Made by a program: the position numbers and the translations under genes. The notes beneath the pieces were generated by a model. The model was not told the origin of the DNA, ran no database searches, and saw only the letters and a list, made by a program, of their open reading frames with translations. A stretch of DNA of 64,000 nucleotides from Deferribacteres bacterium (GTDB lineage Bacteria; Zhuqueibacterota; Zhuqueibacteria; Zhuqueibacterales; Geothermadaptataceae). The stretch is taken from contig JACKDF010000006.1 of assembly GCA_020633655.1 (NCBI GenBank), forward strand, positions 62,001 through 126,000. The letters are read 5' to 3'. Below, piece by piece: positions 27,204 through 36,078 of this stretch; position 1 is the first letter of the stretch, and the number at the start of each line of letters is the position of its first letter.

Positions 27204-28421
27204 ATGAAAACGATGTTAAGGATAATTGTATGCATCCTGCCGATTCTATTCGCCTACAACTGCACTGAAAAAAACGAAGGACCAACTAAAATGAATTCAT
27301 CAACTTTTGCTGCAGATATGGCTTTTATGGCGAAATATAAAGAGACCATTGTGTTAGAAAATAAAACCGGTCAAGCAAAAGTTCTGGTCGTTCCCGATTA
27401 CCAGGGACGTGTCATGACTTCCACTGCTGCTGGAAATGACGGTGTGAGTTTCGGATGGCTAAATTACGAACTCATCGCCTCCGGAAAATTAAATCAGCAC
27501 ATCAATGCTTTTGGCGGTGAAGACCGTTTTTGGTTAGGCCCGGAAGGCGGCCAGTTTTCTCTCTTTTTTAAAGCAGGGGATGCATTCGATCTGGAGCACT
27601 GGCAAACTCCGGCTCCAATCGATTCTGAGCCCTTTGAGGTAAAAGAACAATCACAATCCCATGTTACTTTTCAGAAAAACATACATTTGGTGAATTATTC
27701 GAATACTGCATTTTCTCTGGATGTGGAACGGGATATTCGATTGCTCAACGATGAAATGATGACAACCGCGCTCGGGTCCGAATTCGATCCAACGGTGCAA
27801 GCCGTCGCCTTTGAAACGGTGAATAAAGTGACGAACTCCGGTGCAGAGACATGGAAAAAAGAAACCGGCCTGCTCTCTATCTGGATTCTGGGTATGTTCA
27901 ATCCCTCCGCTAGTACCACAATCGTTATCCCGTTAAAAGATGAAGCTGTTGTTAACGATAGTTATTTTGGCAAAGTCCCGGCTGATCGCCTGGTTGTGAA
28001 AAATGGCATCGCGTATTTTAAAGGAGATGGACAATACCGAAGTAAAATTGGTGTGCCACCGTCCTCAGCGAAACCGATTATGGGCAGTTACGATAGCCTG
28101 AAAAATGTATTAACCATCGTGCAATTCAGCTTTGACACGGAGACAAAAGACTATGTGAATTCTGCCTGGGAATTGCAGGACCATCCCTTCGCAGGAGATG
28201 TACTCAACTCCTACAATGACGGGCCTCCGGCACCTGGTGCAAAACCCCTTGGTCCGTTTTATGAACTCGAAAGCTCCTCCGCAGCAAAAGAACTTGCTCC
28301 TGGCGAAACCCTGACACACATCCACCGCACTTTCCACTTTGTCGGTCAGAAAAATGCACTAAATGCTATAGCCCAATCACAATTCGGTGTCGGACTGGCT
28401 GAAATAGAATCAGCGCTGTAA
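27204..28421 (+). CDS. DUF6786-like exported protein
   Basis: A 405-residue protein that resembles the DUF6786 family (assigned from memory, moderate certainty); its biochemical role is not known to me. The N-terminus MKTMLRIIVCILPILFAYNC is a signal followed by Cys20 and charged residues, so lipidation is possible although Tyr/Asn before the Cys are unusual. Conserved-looking segments include VPDYQGRVMTSTAAGNDGVS, FGGEDRFWLGPEGGQFSLFF, LEHWQTPAPIDSEPF and, late, ESSSAAKELAPGETLTHIHRT. The last resembles aldose-epimerase-like sugar-binding folds, hinting at a carbohydrate role. AAGGGT upstream of the ATG supports the start. Confidence 0.65.
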   Translation: MKTMLRIIVCILPILFAYNCTEKNEGPTKMNSSTFAADMAFMAKYKETIVLENKTGQAKVLVVPDYQGRVMTSTAAGNDGVSFGWLNYELIASGKLNQHINAFGGEDRFWLGPEGGQFSLFFKAGDAFDLEHWQTPAPIDSEPFEVKEQSQSHVTFQKNIHLVNYSNTAFSLDVERDIRLLNDEMMTTALGSEFDPTVQAVAFETVNKVTNSGAETWKKETGLLSIWILGMFNPSASTTIVIPLKDEAVVNDSYFGKVPADRLVVKNGIAYFKGDGQYRSKIGVPPSSAKPIMGSYDSLKNVLTIVQFSFDTETKDYVNSAWELQDHPFAGDVLNSYNDGPPAPGAKPLGPFYELESSSAAKELAPGETLTHIHRTFHFVGQKNALNAIAQSQFGVGLAEIESAL

Positions 28422-28558
28422 TTTTGGCTTTTTTCTTGAACCAGGTCATATTTTTAAATTTCGATTTTGATCATTTTTAAAGTCTGTTTTATTACGCACA
28501 TTCGATGTTAAATTATCACAATTCATTCCACTTTTGCCCTAACCAAAAGGAGGAGATC

Positions 28559-30250
28559 ATGAAAAAGATTTTACTAACTGCAGTTGTCTTTGTTTTTACT
28601 TCCAGTATTTATGCACAAAACCCATGGAATTTTTCCTGGAAAATGGACCAACAGCCCTTTACGCCACCTGCTGCTGGTTCCGAAATGGGAATTGTAAAAG
28701 CTGGATTTGACACAGATGAAGATGGCTGGGGAGAGTTTGTTTGTGCCTACACCGACAAGGATTCAAATTATGTACTCATGTATGAAGCCACTGCTGATAA
28801 CAGTTTCGAATTGGTTTGGTATTGGCGCTATCCTGTGCCGGCGAATACGTTTGCCGGTATTGTTGTCGGTGATATGGATAACAACGGTGTCGTCGAAATT
28901 ATCACCACGATGCCTTCTGTCGTCAGCTCAGAAAATCCAAATCCTTCCCGTTTATGGGTTTTTGAATGGAACGGTGTGCAAGGTGAAAACAAATATGGTG
29001 TCTACAATGGTGATGAATTTACGCCAACAAGTGAATGGAATTTTAACCTCGAGGATAATATCGATTTCCGGCCTTACAGTTTAACTGTCGAAGATATTGA
29101 TTTGGATGGAACCAATGAACTCATTGTCGGTGTACGGCAGGGAGACAGAGGACGAGAGGTGCTCGTTGCTGATGTTATTGGGGAATTTTCGAGTCTCGGG
29201 GCATGGAATGTCGAATACGATCTGCCTGCGCTGAGCGGTGGTGCCCTTTATAATGTTACAACGGGTGATCTCGACAATGATGGCAATCGGGAAATTCTCG
29301 TTGCTATCTGGAATTTATTTAGTTTGATGATAATCGAATGCACCGGGCCGAATACATACGAAGTGCAAGTGGAACACAATGCGCTTTTCTCCGCATCAGG
29401 AATCGATCATGGCGCATTGGATGCTGTACGAGTAGCTGACGCCAATGGCGATGGCATCAATGAATTGTATTACGCATCCATGGAATCGGAAAACATGTTA
29501 TTCATGATCACCAATATTAATGATGTCAGTACGATTGATACCACAGACATTGTCAAATTCTTTTCAATTCCAGGAAAAGAAGGGACGGACAATAGATTGC
29601 GCACGTTGTACATCGACGATCCGGATGGTGATGGAAACATCGATCTCATGATTGGCGGAGAAAGAAGCGGACAAGTTTATGATCTGGAATACAAGGGAGC
29701 AGGCGATCCGAGCGATTCCACGAGCTGGGAGTTGACGATTGCCTTTGATTTGTTCGATTACACAGGTTTTGCACCACTGGATAGTGTCACCATCGGACCG
29801 CGCGTTTTTTACGGCCATCCGGCTGGTGACATGGATCAGGATGGTTTGAATGAATATGTTTTTGTGAATTATAGCGCTGATTTGGATGTTACGGATAAGG
29901 ATGGGTATGTTTGGGTTATCGAAGCGGATGAAGAAACAGGTGTTGCTGCTCACGATGTTGAAATTCCTCAATCCAGTAAACTCTTGCAAAATTATCCGAA
30001 TCCTTTTAATCCTGAAACAACCATCGAATTTGCGCTTGACCAACAAAAACATGTCACGATTAAGGTCTACAATTCTCTGGGCCAATTCGTCTCGACATTG
30101 CTTGATAACGAAATAACAGCCGGGAGCCATAAAATTAAATTTGATGCTGCAGATCTTCCAACGGGGAACTACTTTGTGCAATTGGTCACAAAGAATAAAC
30201 GGGGGATGACCGATTTTATGCAGACAAGAAAAATCACCTTGCTTAAGTAA
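28559..30250 (+). CDS. Secreted FG-GAP/VCBS-repeat protein with C-terminal sorting domain
   Basis: An exported protein of about 563 residues, likely on the cell surface. The start at 28559 is set by AAGGAGGAGATC just before the ATG and by a clean signal peptide, MKKILLTAVVFVFTSSIYAQ. The body repeats Ca-binding-like FG-GAP/VCBS units: DTDEDGWGEFV, VGDMDNNGVVEI, DIDLDGTNELI, GDLDNDGNREIL, DANGDGINELY, DPDGDGNIDLM and DMDQDGLNEYVFV, at least seven blades of an integrin-like propeller. The last 85 residues, from NYPNPFNPETTIEFAL, are the type IX-like sorting domain ending KITLLK. Adhesion or polymer binding is inferred. Confidence 0.87.
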   Translation: MKKILLTAVVFVFTSSIYAQNPWNFSWKMDQQPFTPPAAGSEMGIVKAGFDTDEDGWGEFVCAYTDKDSNYVLMYEATADNSFELVWYWRYPVPANTFAGIVVGDMDNNGVVEIITTMPSVVSSENPNPSRLWVFEWNGVQGENKYGVYNGDEFTPTSEWNFNLEDNIDFRPYSLTVEDIDLDGTNELIVGVRQGDRGREVLVADVIGEFSSLGAWNVEYDLPALSGGALYNVTTGDLDNDGNREILVAIWNLFSLMIIECTGPNTYEVQVEHNALFSASGIDHGALDAVRVADANGDGINELYYASMESENMLFMITNINDVSTIDTTDIVKFFSIPGKEGTDNRLRTLYIDDPDGDGNIDLMIGGERSGQVYDLEYKGAGDPSDSTSWELTIAFDLFDYTGFAPLDSVTIGPRVFYGHPAGDMDQDGLNEYVFVNYSADLDVTDKDGYVWVIEADEETGVAAHDVEIPQSSKLLQNYPNPFNPETTIEFALDQQKHVTIKVYNSLGQFVSTLLDNEITAGSHKIKFDAADLPTGNYFVQLVTKNKRGMTDFMQTRKITLLK

Positions 30251-30430
30251 TGCGCTCCAAATTTTTAGTCGCTTATTAAAGCGATTGCCATGTCCTGCAG
30301 TGCATCCGATTTTAAAATGACGGGGTGAAAGTATGGCTTTTGCCCTGTTTTGTTTTAATTTTATTAATATTTTTTCTGACTGAATTCAATATTCTAAATC
30401 GATTATCTCGCGTATTATAGTTGAGGATTG

Positions 30431-31921
30431 ATGGACTGGACAAATAATAAGTACCTTACGGATGATTTGTTAACGATTCCAAAGCCTGAGCTGGGCACGA
30501 TCCTTGTGACTGGCGCAACAGGGTATGTTGGTGGTCGCCTTGTGCCAGAGCTGTTACACCGGGGATACCGTGTTCGTGTCATGACGCGTGTGCCCGTCGA
30601 GGATTTTGATGAACAATGGCCCGGTGTTGAAACGGTAGTCGCTGATGCGCTTGCGGAAGAACAACTCAAAGCAGCATTGCAGGGGGTGCACACAGCGTAT
30701 TATCTTATTCACGCGCTGCTCCTGGGCGAAAAAAAATTCGAAGCAGTCGATGTGCAGGCGGCAATTAACTTTCGCAAGGTGGCAGAGGCTAGCGGTGTGC
30801 AGCGAATAATTTATCTCGGTGGGCTTGGTGATGTGAACGCGCCGCTTTCACCGCACTTGAGAAGCCGGTTACAGGTTGCGAAGGAATTGCAAAAAGGGAA
30901 AATAAAAACAACAGTTCTTCGTGCGGCTATCATCATCGGATCTGGCAGTGCTTCCTACGAAATCATTAAAAATTTAGTAAAACGCTCGCCGGTGTTTTTC
31001 ATGCCCTATTGGGCGCGCACCAAATGCCAGCCGATCAGTATTCGCAACCTGATTAATACGCTTATTGGCTGCCTGGAAACGGAAGAGACAGCAGGAAAAT
31101 CGTATGATATTGGCGGTACTGAAATTCTCACATACGAAGAAATGATCCGCATTCTTTCTGAACTGCAAAACAAACGAAAGTTCTTTTTCCACACATCTTT
31201 TTCCAATATCAATCTTTACGCTTACGTTGCAAGTTTACTAACCCCCGTACCGGCTGCAATCATCCGTTCGCTAATGGCGAGTACGGTGAACGAAGTAATT
31301 TGCAAAAGCAAAGACAAACTCCCGGATACCCTTTACCGTCCAATCAGTTATAAAGAAGCCTTGCTGCGCGCCATGACCCGCGAAGAACAGGATGATGTCC
31401 GCTCACGCTGGTCCGACCAGTATCCACGTGCCCATGAGCTGGCGATTAAGCTCAGAGAACTCGAAAAACCACCCTTTTACATAAGCTCGTACCACCTGCT
31501 TTCCGAGAAATCAGAAGAAGCACTTTTTGCTTCGTTTTCAAAAATTGGTGGTGAGGACGGCTGGTTTTACTCCAACTGGATGTGGCGGGCCCGCGGCATG
31601 GTGGACCGCATCATTTTTGGTGTTGGCGATGCGCGGGGGCGACGCAGCCGCACCTCGTTGCGGGTGAACGATGTGGTTGGATTCTGGCGCGTGGAAGGAA
31701 GACGACAAAACAGCCATTTGCTCCTCCGTGCGGAAATGAAACTCCCGGGTATGGCCTGGCTGGAATTCTCCCTCCATAAAATAGGCGAAATGAACCGTCT
31801 CACCGTAACGGCGTATTTCGAGCCCCAGGGAATTCCTGGAAAAATTTACTGGTACAATTTCTTGCCCTTCCACTACTTCATTTTTACGAATTTGATCAAG
31901 CAGATTGACAGGCGGGCATGA
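30431..31921 (+). CDS. NAD(P)-binding NmrA/SDR-like protein with C-terminal DUF2867
   Basis: A 496-residue cytosolic protein. The N-terminal half is an extended/atypical short-chain dehydrogenase fold with the dinucleotide motif GATGYVGG at residues 28-35, AYYLIHALL, YLGGLGD and a VLRAAIIIGSGSASYE segment. The C-terminal part (about 340-496) is DUF2867, with DGWFYSNWMWRARGMVDRI, DVVGFWRVE and GKIYWYNFLPFHYFIF. This two-domain layout matches YbjT-like proteins, whose substrate is not settled. The ATG at 30431 has GAGG four bases upstream; a TTG just before it is less likely. Confidence 0.83.
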   Translation: MDWTNNKYLTDDLLTIPKPELGTILVTGATGYVGGRLVPELLHRGYRVRVMTRVPVEDFDEQWPGVETVVADALAEEQLKAALQGVHTAYYLIHALLLGEKKFEAVDVQAAINFRKVAEASGVQRIIYLGGLGDVNAPLSPHLRSRLQVAKELQKGKIKTTVLRAAIIIGSGSASYEIIKNLVKRSPVFFMPYWARTKCQPISIRNLINTLIGCLETEETAGKSYDIGGTEILTYEEMIRILSELQNKRKFFFHTSFSNINLYAYVASLLTPVPAAIIRSLMASTVNEVICKSKDKLPDTLYRPISYKEALLRAMTREEQDDVRSRWSDQYPRAHELAIKLRELEKPPFYISSYHLLSEKSEEALFASFSKIGGEDGWFYSNWMWRARGMVDRIIFGVGDARGRRSRTSLRVNDVVGFWRVEGRRQNSHLLLRAEMKLPGMAWLEFSLHKIGEMNRLTVTAYFEPQGIPGKIYWYNFLPFHYFIFTNLIKQIDRRA

Positions 31922-32049
31922 GCAAATAGTAGCAAAAACATTTCATCAGCATTAGAACTGATTTGTTTAGTAGGTACCAATCTGCATCATTAAATAATTG
32001 CTCCTAATAGTAATTTGAATAATTGATTCTACAAAAATCAGAAAAAAAT

Positions 32050-32835
32050 ATGTTGCAAAAAATTTTAAAAAATTGGAAAAGCTATAAACCATTTACAAAA
32101 CTCGGTGTAATTGCAAGTTTTGCCACCATTATCGCATGTATCGTAGCAATTATTAGTTTATTTTTCAGAGAAAGCACTCCAACTTCACCACAAATACCAG
32201 TTGAGAATAATAACTTTATCTTATCTGAGAATAAAGGTAATATTTTTATATTCAATAAATTTGAAGAAAGCACGTTAAGTCTATTAGATTCTTTAAAATC
32301 AGCAAATTCTGTCCAAGAAAAAAACAATGAAAGTGATCAAAAGTTAAATGGAGTTTCAATCCACTTCATTGTGAAATTTTATAAAAAAAATAAACATCAA
32401 CGAAAATTTATATATGATTTAGGTGAAGAGCTATCGAAAAATAGAATATCTATTTATTTTGATTCAGAAGATTATCTTTGCTTTAGGCTTATTGATAACC
32501 AGCAGGAACCTTATACACTGAAAATACCTAAAGAAAAATATGATAGATTTTTTCAACAATATCAGTACATAAATTGTGAATTTGGAATTTCAACAGACAG
32601 CTCGTACATGAAAATTTTACAAAATGGAACCGAGCTATCTCATAATTCTGTTAATTATAAAATAGATATAAACTTGAAAGCCATTAACTTTAAAAAATAC
32701 ACAATTGGGGCATCACTAAATAAAAATTTCTATGGAAAATTCGATTTAGCTGAATTTCTTGTTTTTAGCTCTACTTTGACAAACCTAGAAAAGGAAAAAA
32801 TGAGAAAATATGTGTCAAAAAAATATGGACTATAA
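32050..32835 (+). CDS. AT-rich membrane-anchored LamG-like protein, orphan
   Basis: About 261 residues, function unknown. Seen: a short basic start, one membrane helix (LGVIASFATIIACIVAIISLFF), a Ser/Asn-rich spacer, then a concanavalin/LamG-like beta sandwich. The sandwich closes with GKFDLAEFLVFSSTLTNLEK and YVSKKYG, the ending typical of LamG-fold domains that bind glycans or proteins. The gene is far richer in A/T and in Lys/Asn/Ile codons than the genes on either side, suggesting recent acquisition. No good ribosome site is visible; a TTG start at 32023 is an alternative. It has no operon partners. Confidence 0.65.
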   Translation: MLQKILKNWKSYKPFTKLGVIASFATIIACIVAIISLFFRESTPTSPQIPVENNNFILSENKGNIFIFNKFEESTLSLLDSLKSANSVQEKNNESDQKLNGVSIHFIVKFYKKNKHQRKFIYDLGEELSKNRISIYFDSEDYLCFRLIDNQQEPYTLKIPKEKYDRFFQQYQYINCEFGISTDSSYMKILQNGTELSHNSVNYKIDINLKAINFKKYTIGASLNKNFYGKFDLAEFLVFSSTLTNLEKEKMRKYVSKKYGL

Positions 32836-32864
32836 ATCGAATCCAGTCAATAAAACATCAAATC

Positions 32865-34652
32865 TCATTTAATCTCCTGCCTCACCTCCCCGCAGGTCAG
32901 CATTGAAGCACCAAAATACGGATTGCGGATCGCCTCCATCTCGCTGAGCCATTCAGCGCCTTTGTCATTGTTGGCCATCGGGCAGAATTGCACAAAAAGT
33001 GGTTCCTCAAAGGGACCGAAGGTTTTTGCAAGATCGATAACTTCGATCGATAAAGCGATAAATTGGCTGCGTGCGGTTCCGATATCTTTTGCCTGCGCAA
33101 TGCCGCGCGCGGCATTTTCCGCTGGCGTGCTATGCTGCATCCATACTTTATGGGACTCTTCCTTGAAAATTGACATTTTGATTTTCGCCGCAGTATGCTG
33201 AAATTCCACAGCAGCTTTTTTGGTGTTATCAAATTCATCCTGTGATAGTGCATCTTTGATTTTCAGATAGCTTTGAACAAGCTGGCCAATCACTTTTATG
33301 GCTTCGGCACCGGGTTGCATGGATTGGTTCACCGAGGATTCTGCGCTCCTATTTTCCATATCCACACTGCTATGTTGATGTCCCGTGACTGGAGTGCCGC
33401 CTTGAGGATTCATCATGCTCGGTTTGCCCGCCAATTGCGCTGCTGCATCGATGGAAAAAGTACCATTTGTGGCGATTTCCTCGCCGTTGCTCAATCCTTC
33501 TTTAATGATATAGCTATCGCTAAGCGCAGGGCCGAGAACAACCTCCCGCAAAGAAAAACCAATACCGGTCGCAGAGGTTTGCTTCACATAAACAACTGAG
33601 CGTTCGCCAGTCCACATGACCGCCGATTTTGGAACGATTAACGTTGCTTTTGAATCGTTGATTGGACTCCGTACAAGTCCACGCGCAAACATTTCCGGTT
33701 TCAATCGTTGTCCCGGATTGTTGAGCTCAACCCGTGCTCTGGCAACACGTGTATTCGGATTGATTACCGGATCGATGAAACTGATTAGTCCTTTGAAAGT
33801 CTCGCCGGGTATAGATTGGATAGTAAATTCAACTTCATCTCCCGTTTTCACCCAGGGCATATCGCTTTCGTACACATCAAATAGAATCCACATTTTGCTC
33901 AAATCAGCAGCATCGAAAAGCGAGGAACCGGACATGACATGCTCCCCTAACTTTACATTTTTCGATAACACGACGCCGGACATATCCGCCATAATCGGAA
34001 AATCATCTTTTGGTTTACCAAAGTCAATTATTCCATCGATTTGCTCGTCGGTAAGTTTCCAGTTGCGCAATTTTTCACGCGCTGCCAGATACAGTTCTGG
34101 TTGATTCTCCCGTATTTTGTAGGCCTCGAATAATTCTTCCTGCGCTGTAACCAATTGCGGCGAATACACATAAGCAATGATTTGCCCCTTGTGTACCGTT
34201 TCTCCGGTATAATTCACCAGAAGCCGCTCAATGCGTCCGGCGATATGTGAAGTTTGCGAATTCACGCGCCTTTCGTCCGCCTGCACCTTGCCGTTCATGC
34301 GAATGGTTTTCACAGGCTTTTGCTTCGTAATTATTGATGTCTGTACATTCGCCAGCTGCATCGCCGTTGGTGACATCTTGATTTCCACCGGATCGTCTTC
34401 AGAATAGTTTGAGTCGAGGGGAATTAAATCCATACCGCATATCGGGCATTTTCCAGGCTCTTTTTGTCGGATTTGCGGATGCATTGAGCATGTCCAAATC
34501 GCGTTTTTTGCTTCCCCAACCTGATTGCTGTGTATTGTGTCTACCGGATTGTCGCCACCGAAAAACAACCATCCTAAAATCAATCCTAAAATTAATGCGC
34601 CAAAAGCCATACGAGTAGCTCTATCATTCAAGAATTTTTTTATAGATTGCAT
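32865..34652 (-). CDS. cusB: Copper/silver efflux periplasmic adaptor CusB
   Basis: Membrane-fusion protein that links CusA to the outer-membrane channel and can hand over metal. The start at 34652 has GAGG eight bases upstream and gives a membrane anchor (FGALILGLILGWLFFGG). Residues 53-79 form a heavy-metal-binding domain, TCSMHPQIRQKEPGKCPICGM, with paired Cys/Met ligands. The adaptor hairpin and barrel domains follow. The C-terminal 150 residues resemble DUF3347 (IKVIGQLVQSYLKIKDAL ... FCPMANNDKGAEWLS), another copper-linked domain. About 595 residues, longer than E. coli CusB because of these two extra domains. It is the last gene of the cus operon. Confidence 0.92.
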   Translation of the reverse strand: MQSIKKFLNDRATRMAFGALILGLILGWLFFGGDNPVDTIHSNQVGEAKNAIWTCSMHPQIRQKEPGKCPICGMDLIPLDSNYSEDDPVEIKMSPTAMQLANVQTSIITKQKPVKTIRMNGKVQADERRVNSQTSHIAGRIERLLVNYTGETVHKGQIIAYVYSPQLVTAQEELFEAYKIRENQPELYLAAREKLRNWKLTDEQIDGIIDFGKPKDDFPIMADMSGVVLSKNVKLGEHVMSGSSLFDAADLSKMWILFDVYESDMPWVKTGDEVEFTIQSIPGETFKGLISFIDPVINPNTRVARARVELNNPGQRLKPEMFARGLVRSPINDSKATLIVPKSAVMWTGERSVVYVKQTSATGIGFSLREVVLGPALSDSYIIKEGLSNGEEIATNGTFSIDAAAQLAGKPSMMNPQGGTPVTGHQHSSVDMENRSAESSVNQSMQPGAEAIKVIGQLVQSYLKIKDALSQDEFDNTKKAAVEFQHTAAKIKMSIFKEESHKVWMQHSTPAENAARGIAQAKDIGTARSQFIALSIEVIDLAKTFGPFEEPLFVQFCPMANNDKGAEWLSEMEAIRNPYFGASMLTCGEVRQEIK

Positions 34653-34698
34653 CTTTTTTACCTCTTTGTAATTAAAAATCTTTGTGGTAAAGCAAACA

Positions 34699-36078
34699 TT
34701 ATGATTTGGCGAAGCCGGAAAGGTAATTATACTTCGCCACTGCAGTGTAGTAATCTTTGACTGCGGTTGCTCTGGCCATCTCATATTTTAACAGTTGCAG
34801 CTGCATTCGCAGCACTTCATCAAAATCTTTACCCGAATTACTGTACGCAGTAGCCAACAGATCGATAGCTTGTCGGGTTTTTGCGATTTGCGTTAAGTTC
34901 AATTCATAAAACCGACGTGCCTGCACAACCTGGAATACCGTACTTTCAAAAGCGGAAACCAGCGAGTTTTCCATATTCTGTTTTTGCAGCTTAAAATTCA
35001 TCTGTTTGAGCTGAGCTTCCTTTACAGCGGCAGTGTATTTTTTTCGAAAGAGCGGAAGCGTCATAGAAATCATGGGCATCAGCGCGTCCTTGCCATTCTC
35101 TTTGAGCGTAACATCCGGACGTTTGTCAACAAATACATAACTTAGTCCAATTCCAATTCGTGGTAATCCGTTACGAAAGGCCGCTTTTTCCTGCGCTTGC
35201 GACTCTTTGAGTTTTAAATCAAAAGCTTTGAGTTGTGGGTTGTGGAAAAGCACAGTATCCTTGTTGAAAGCGATATTTTCAAGATCAATTGCGATATCCT
35301 CTGCAATTGTGATGCTACTTGAATCTGGTCGATTGAGCAGACGATTAAATGCTGTTTGCAGTGGTTTTAATTTTTCCTTGAGTACGGCAATATCTGTATT
35401 CGTGTTATCAATCATGATATCCGCCCGAATTACATCGACCATACTGCCTTTTGCATTGGAGAAGGCAGTTGTGGCCAGTTGTTTGAAACTGGTAAGAATG
35501 TCGAGATTTTCTTCCTGTAAACGCACCATCTCCCTGGCTTCGTATAATGGGTAGTATGCTGTGGTAACCTGATAATAGAGTTCATTTTTCGCATCGATAA
35601 ACGTTTGATATTGCGCCTCCGCACTCAAACTCGCAGCGTCTTTTTGCGCTGCCAGCGTTCCAAGCCATGGAAACATCTGGTTGAGCTCAAGACGCGCTTT
35701 TTGCGGACCGACACGCGTTTCCACCGGGCTTACAAAATAGCCAAATGACAAACTCGGATCTGGGAGTGAACTCATTTGTGGAATTTTCTGCAATGCAATT
35801 TCGAAATCAATGTACTTTGCTTTGAGTCCGGGATTGTTTTCGGCTGCCTGTTGCAGGTAGGCTTCCAGAGTTTGTCCGGAAATGGATACAGGTTGGATCA
35901 AAAATGCCAACAGGATGAACAGAATTATACCCCTGTTCATCCTGCTAATTCTGCTGCGCAGCTTACTGAAAAATAAAGATTGCCGAGGATAGCTGACATC
36001 AAAGCCATCGTGAACATATTCCCGTTTTTGCTGCTCGGAGCAAGCGGTTATTCTATATTTCAATAATCGAATCTTCAT
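34699..36078 (-). CDS. cusC: TolC-family outer-membrane efflux channel (CusC-like)
   Basis: Outer-membrane duct of the metal efflux pump. The ATG at 36078 overlaps the cusA stop (TAATG) with GGAGG nine bases upstream, arguing for coupled translation; it leaves a 46-residue basic stretch before a standard signal peptide that begins at MNRGIILFILLAFLIQPVS (alternative start 35940). The mature part has two outer-membrane-efflux repeats: TLEAYLQQAAENNPGLKAKY, DPSLSFGYFVSP and long coiled-coil segments such as VRLQEENLDILTSFKQLA. About 459 residues from the upstream start. Its position between cusA and cusB fixes its role. Confidence 0.88.
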   Translation of the reverse strand: MKIRLLKYRITACSEQQKREYVHDGFDVSYPRQSLFFSKLRSRISRMNRGIILFILLAFLIQPVSISGQTLEAYLQQAAENNPGLKAKYIDFEIALQKIPQMSSLPDPSLSFGYFVSPVETRVGPQKARLELNQMFPWLGTLAAQKDAASLSAEAQYQTFIDAKNELYYQVTTAYYPLYEAREMVRLQEENLDILTSFKQLATTAFSNAKGSMVDVIRADIMIDNTNTDIAVLKEKLKPLQTAFNRLLNRPDSSSITIAEDIAIDLENIAFNKDTVLFHNPQLKAFDLKLKESQAQEKAAFRNGLPRIGIGLSYVFVDKRPDVTLKENGKDALMPMISMTLPLFRKKYTAAVKEAQLKQMNFKLQKQNMENSLVSAFESTVFQVVQARRFYELNLTQIAKTRQAIDLLATAYSNSGKDFDEVLRMQLQLLKYEMARATAVKDYYTAVAKYNYLSGFAKS

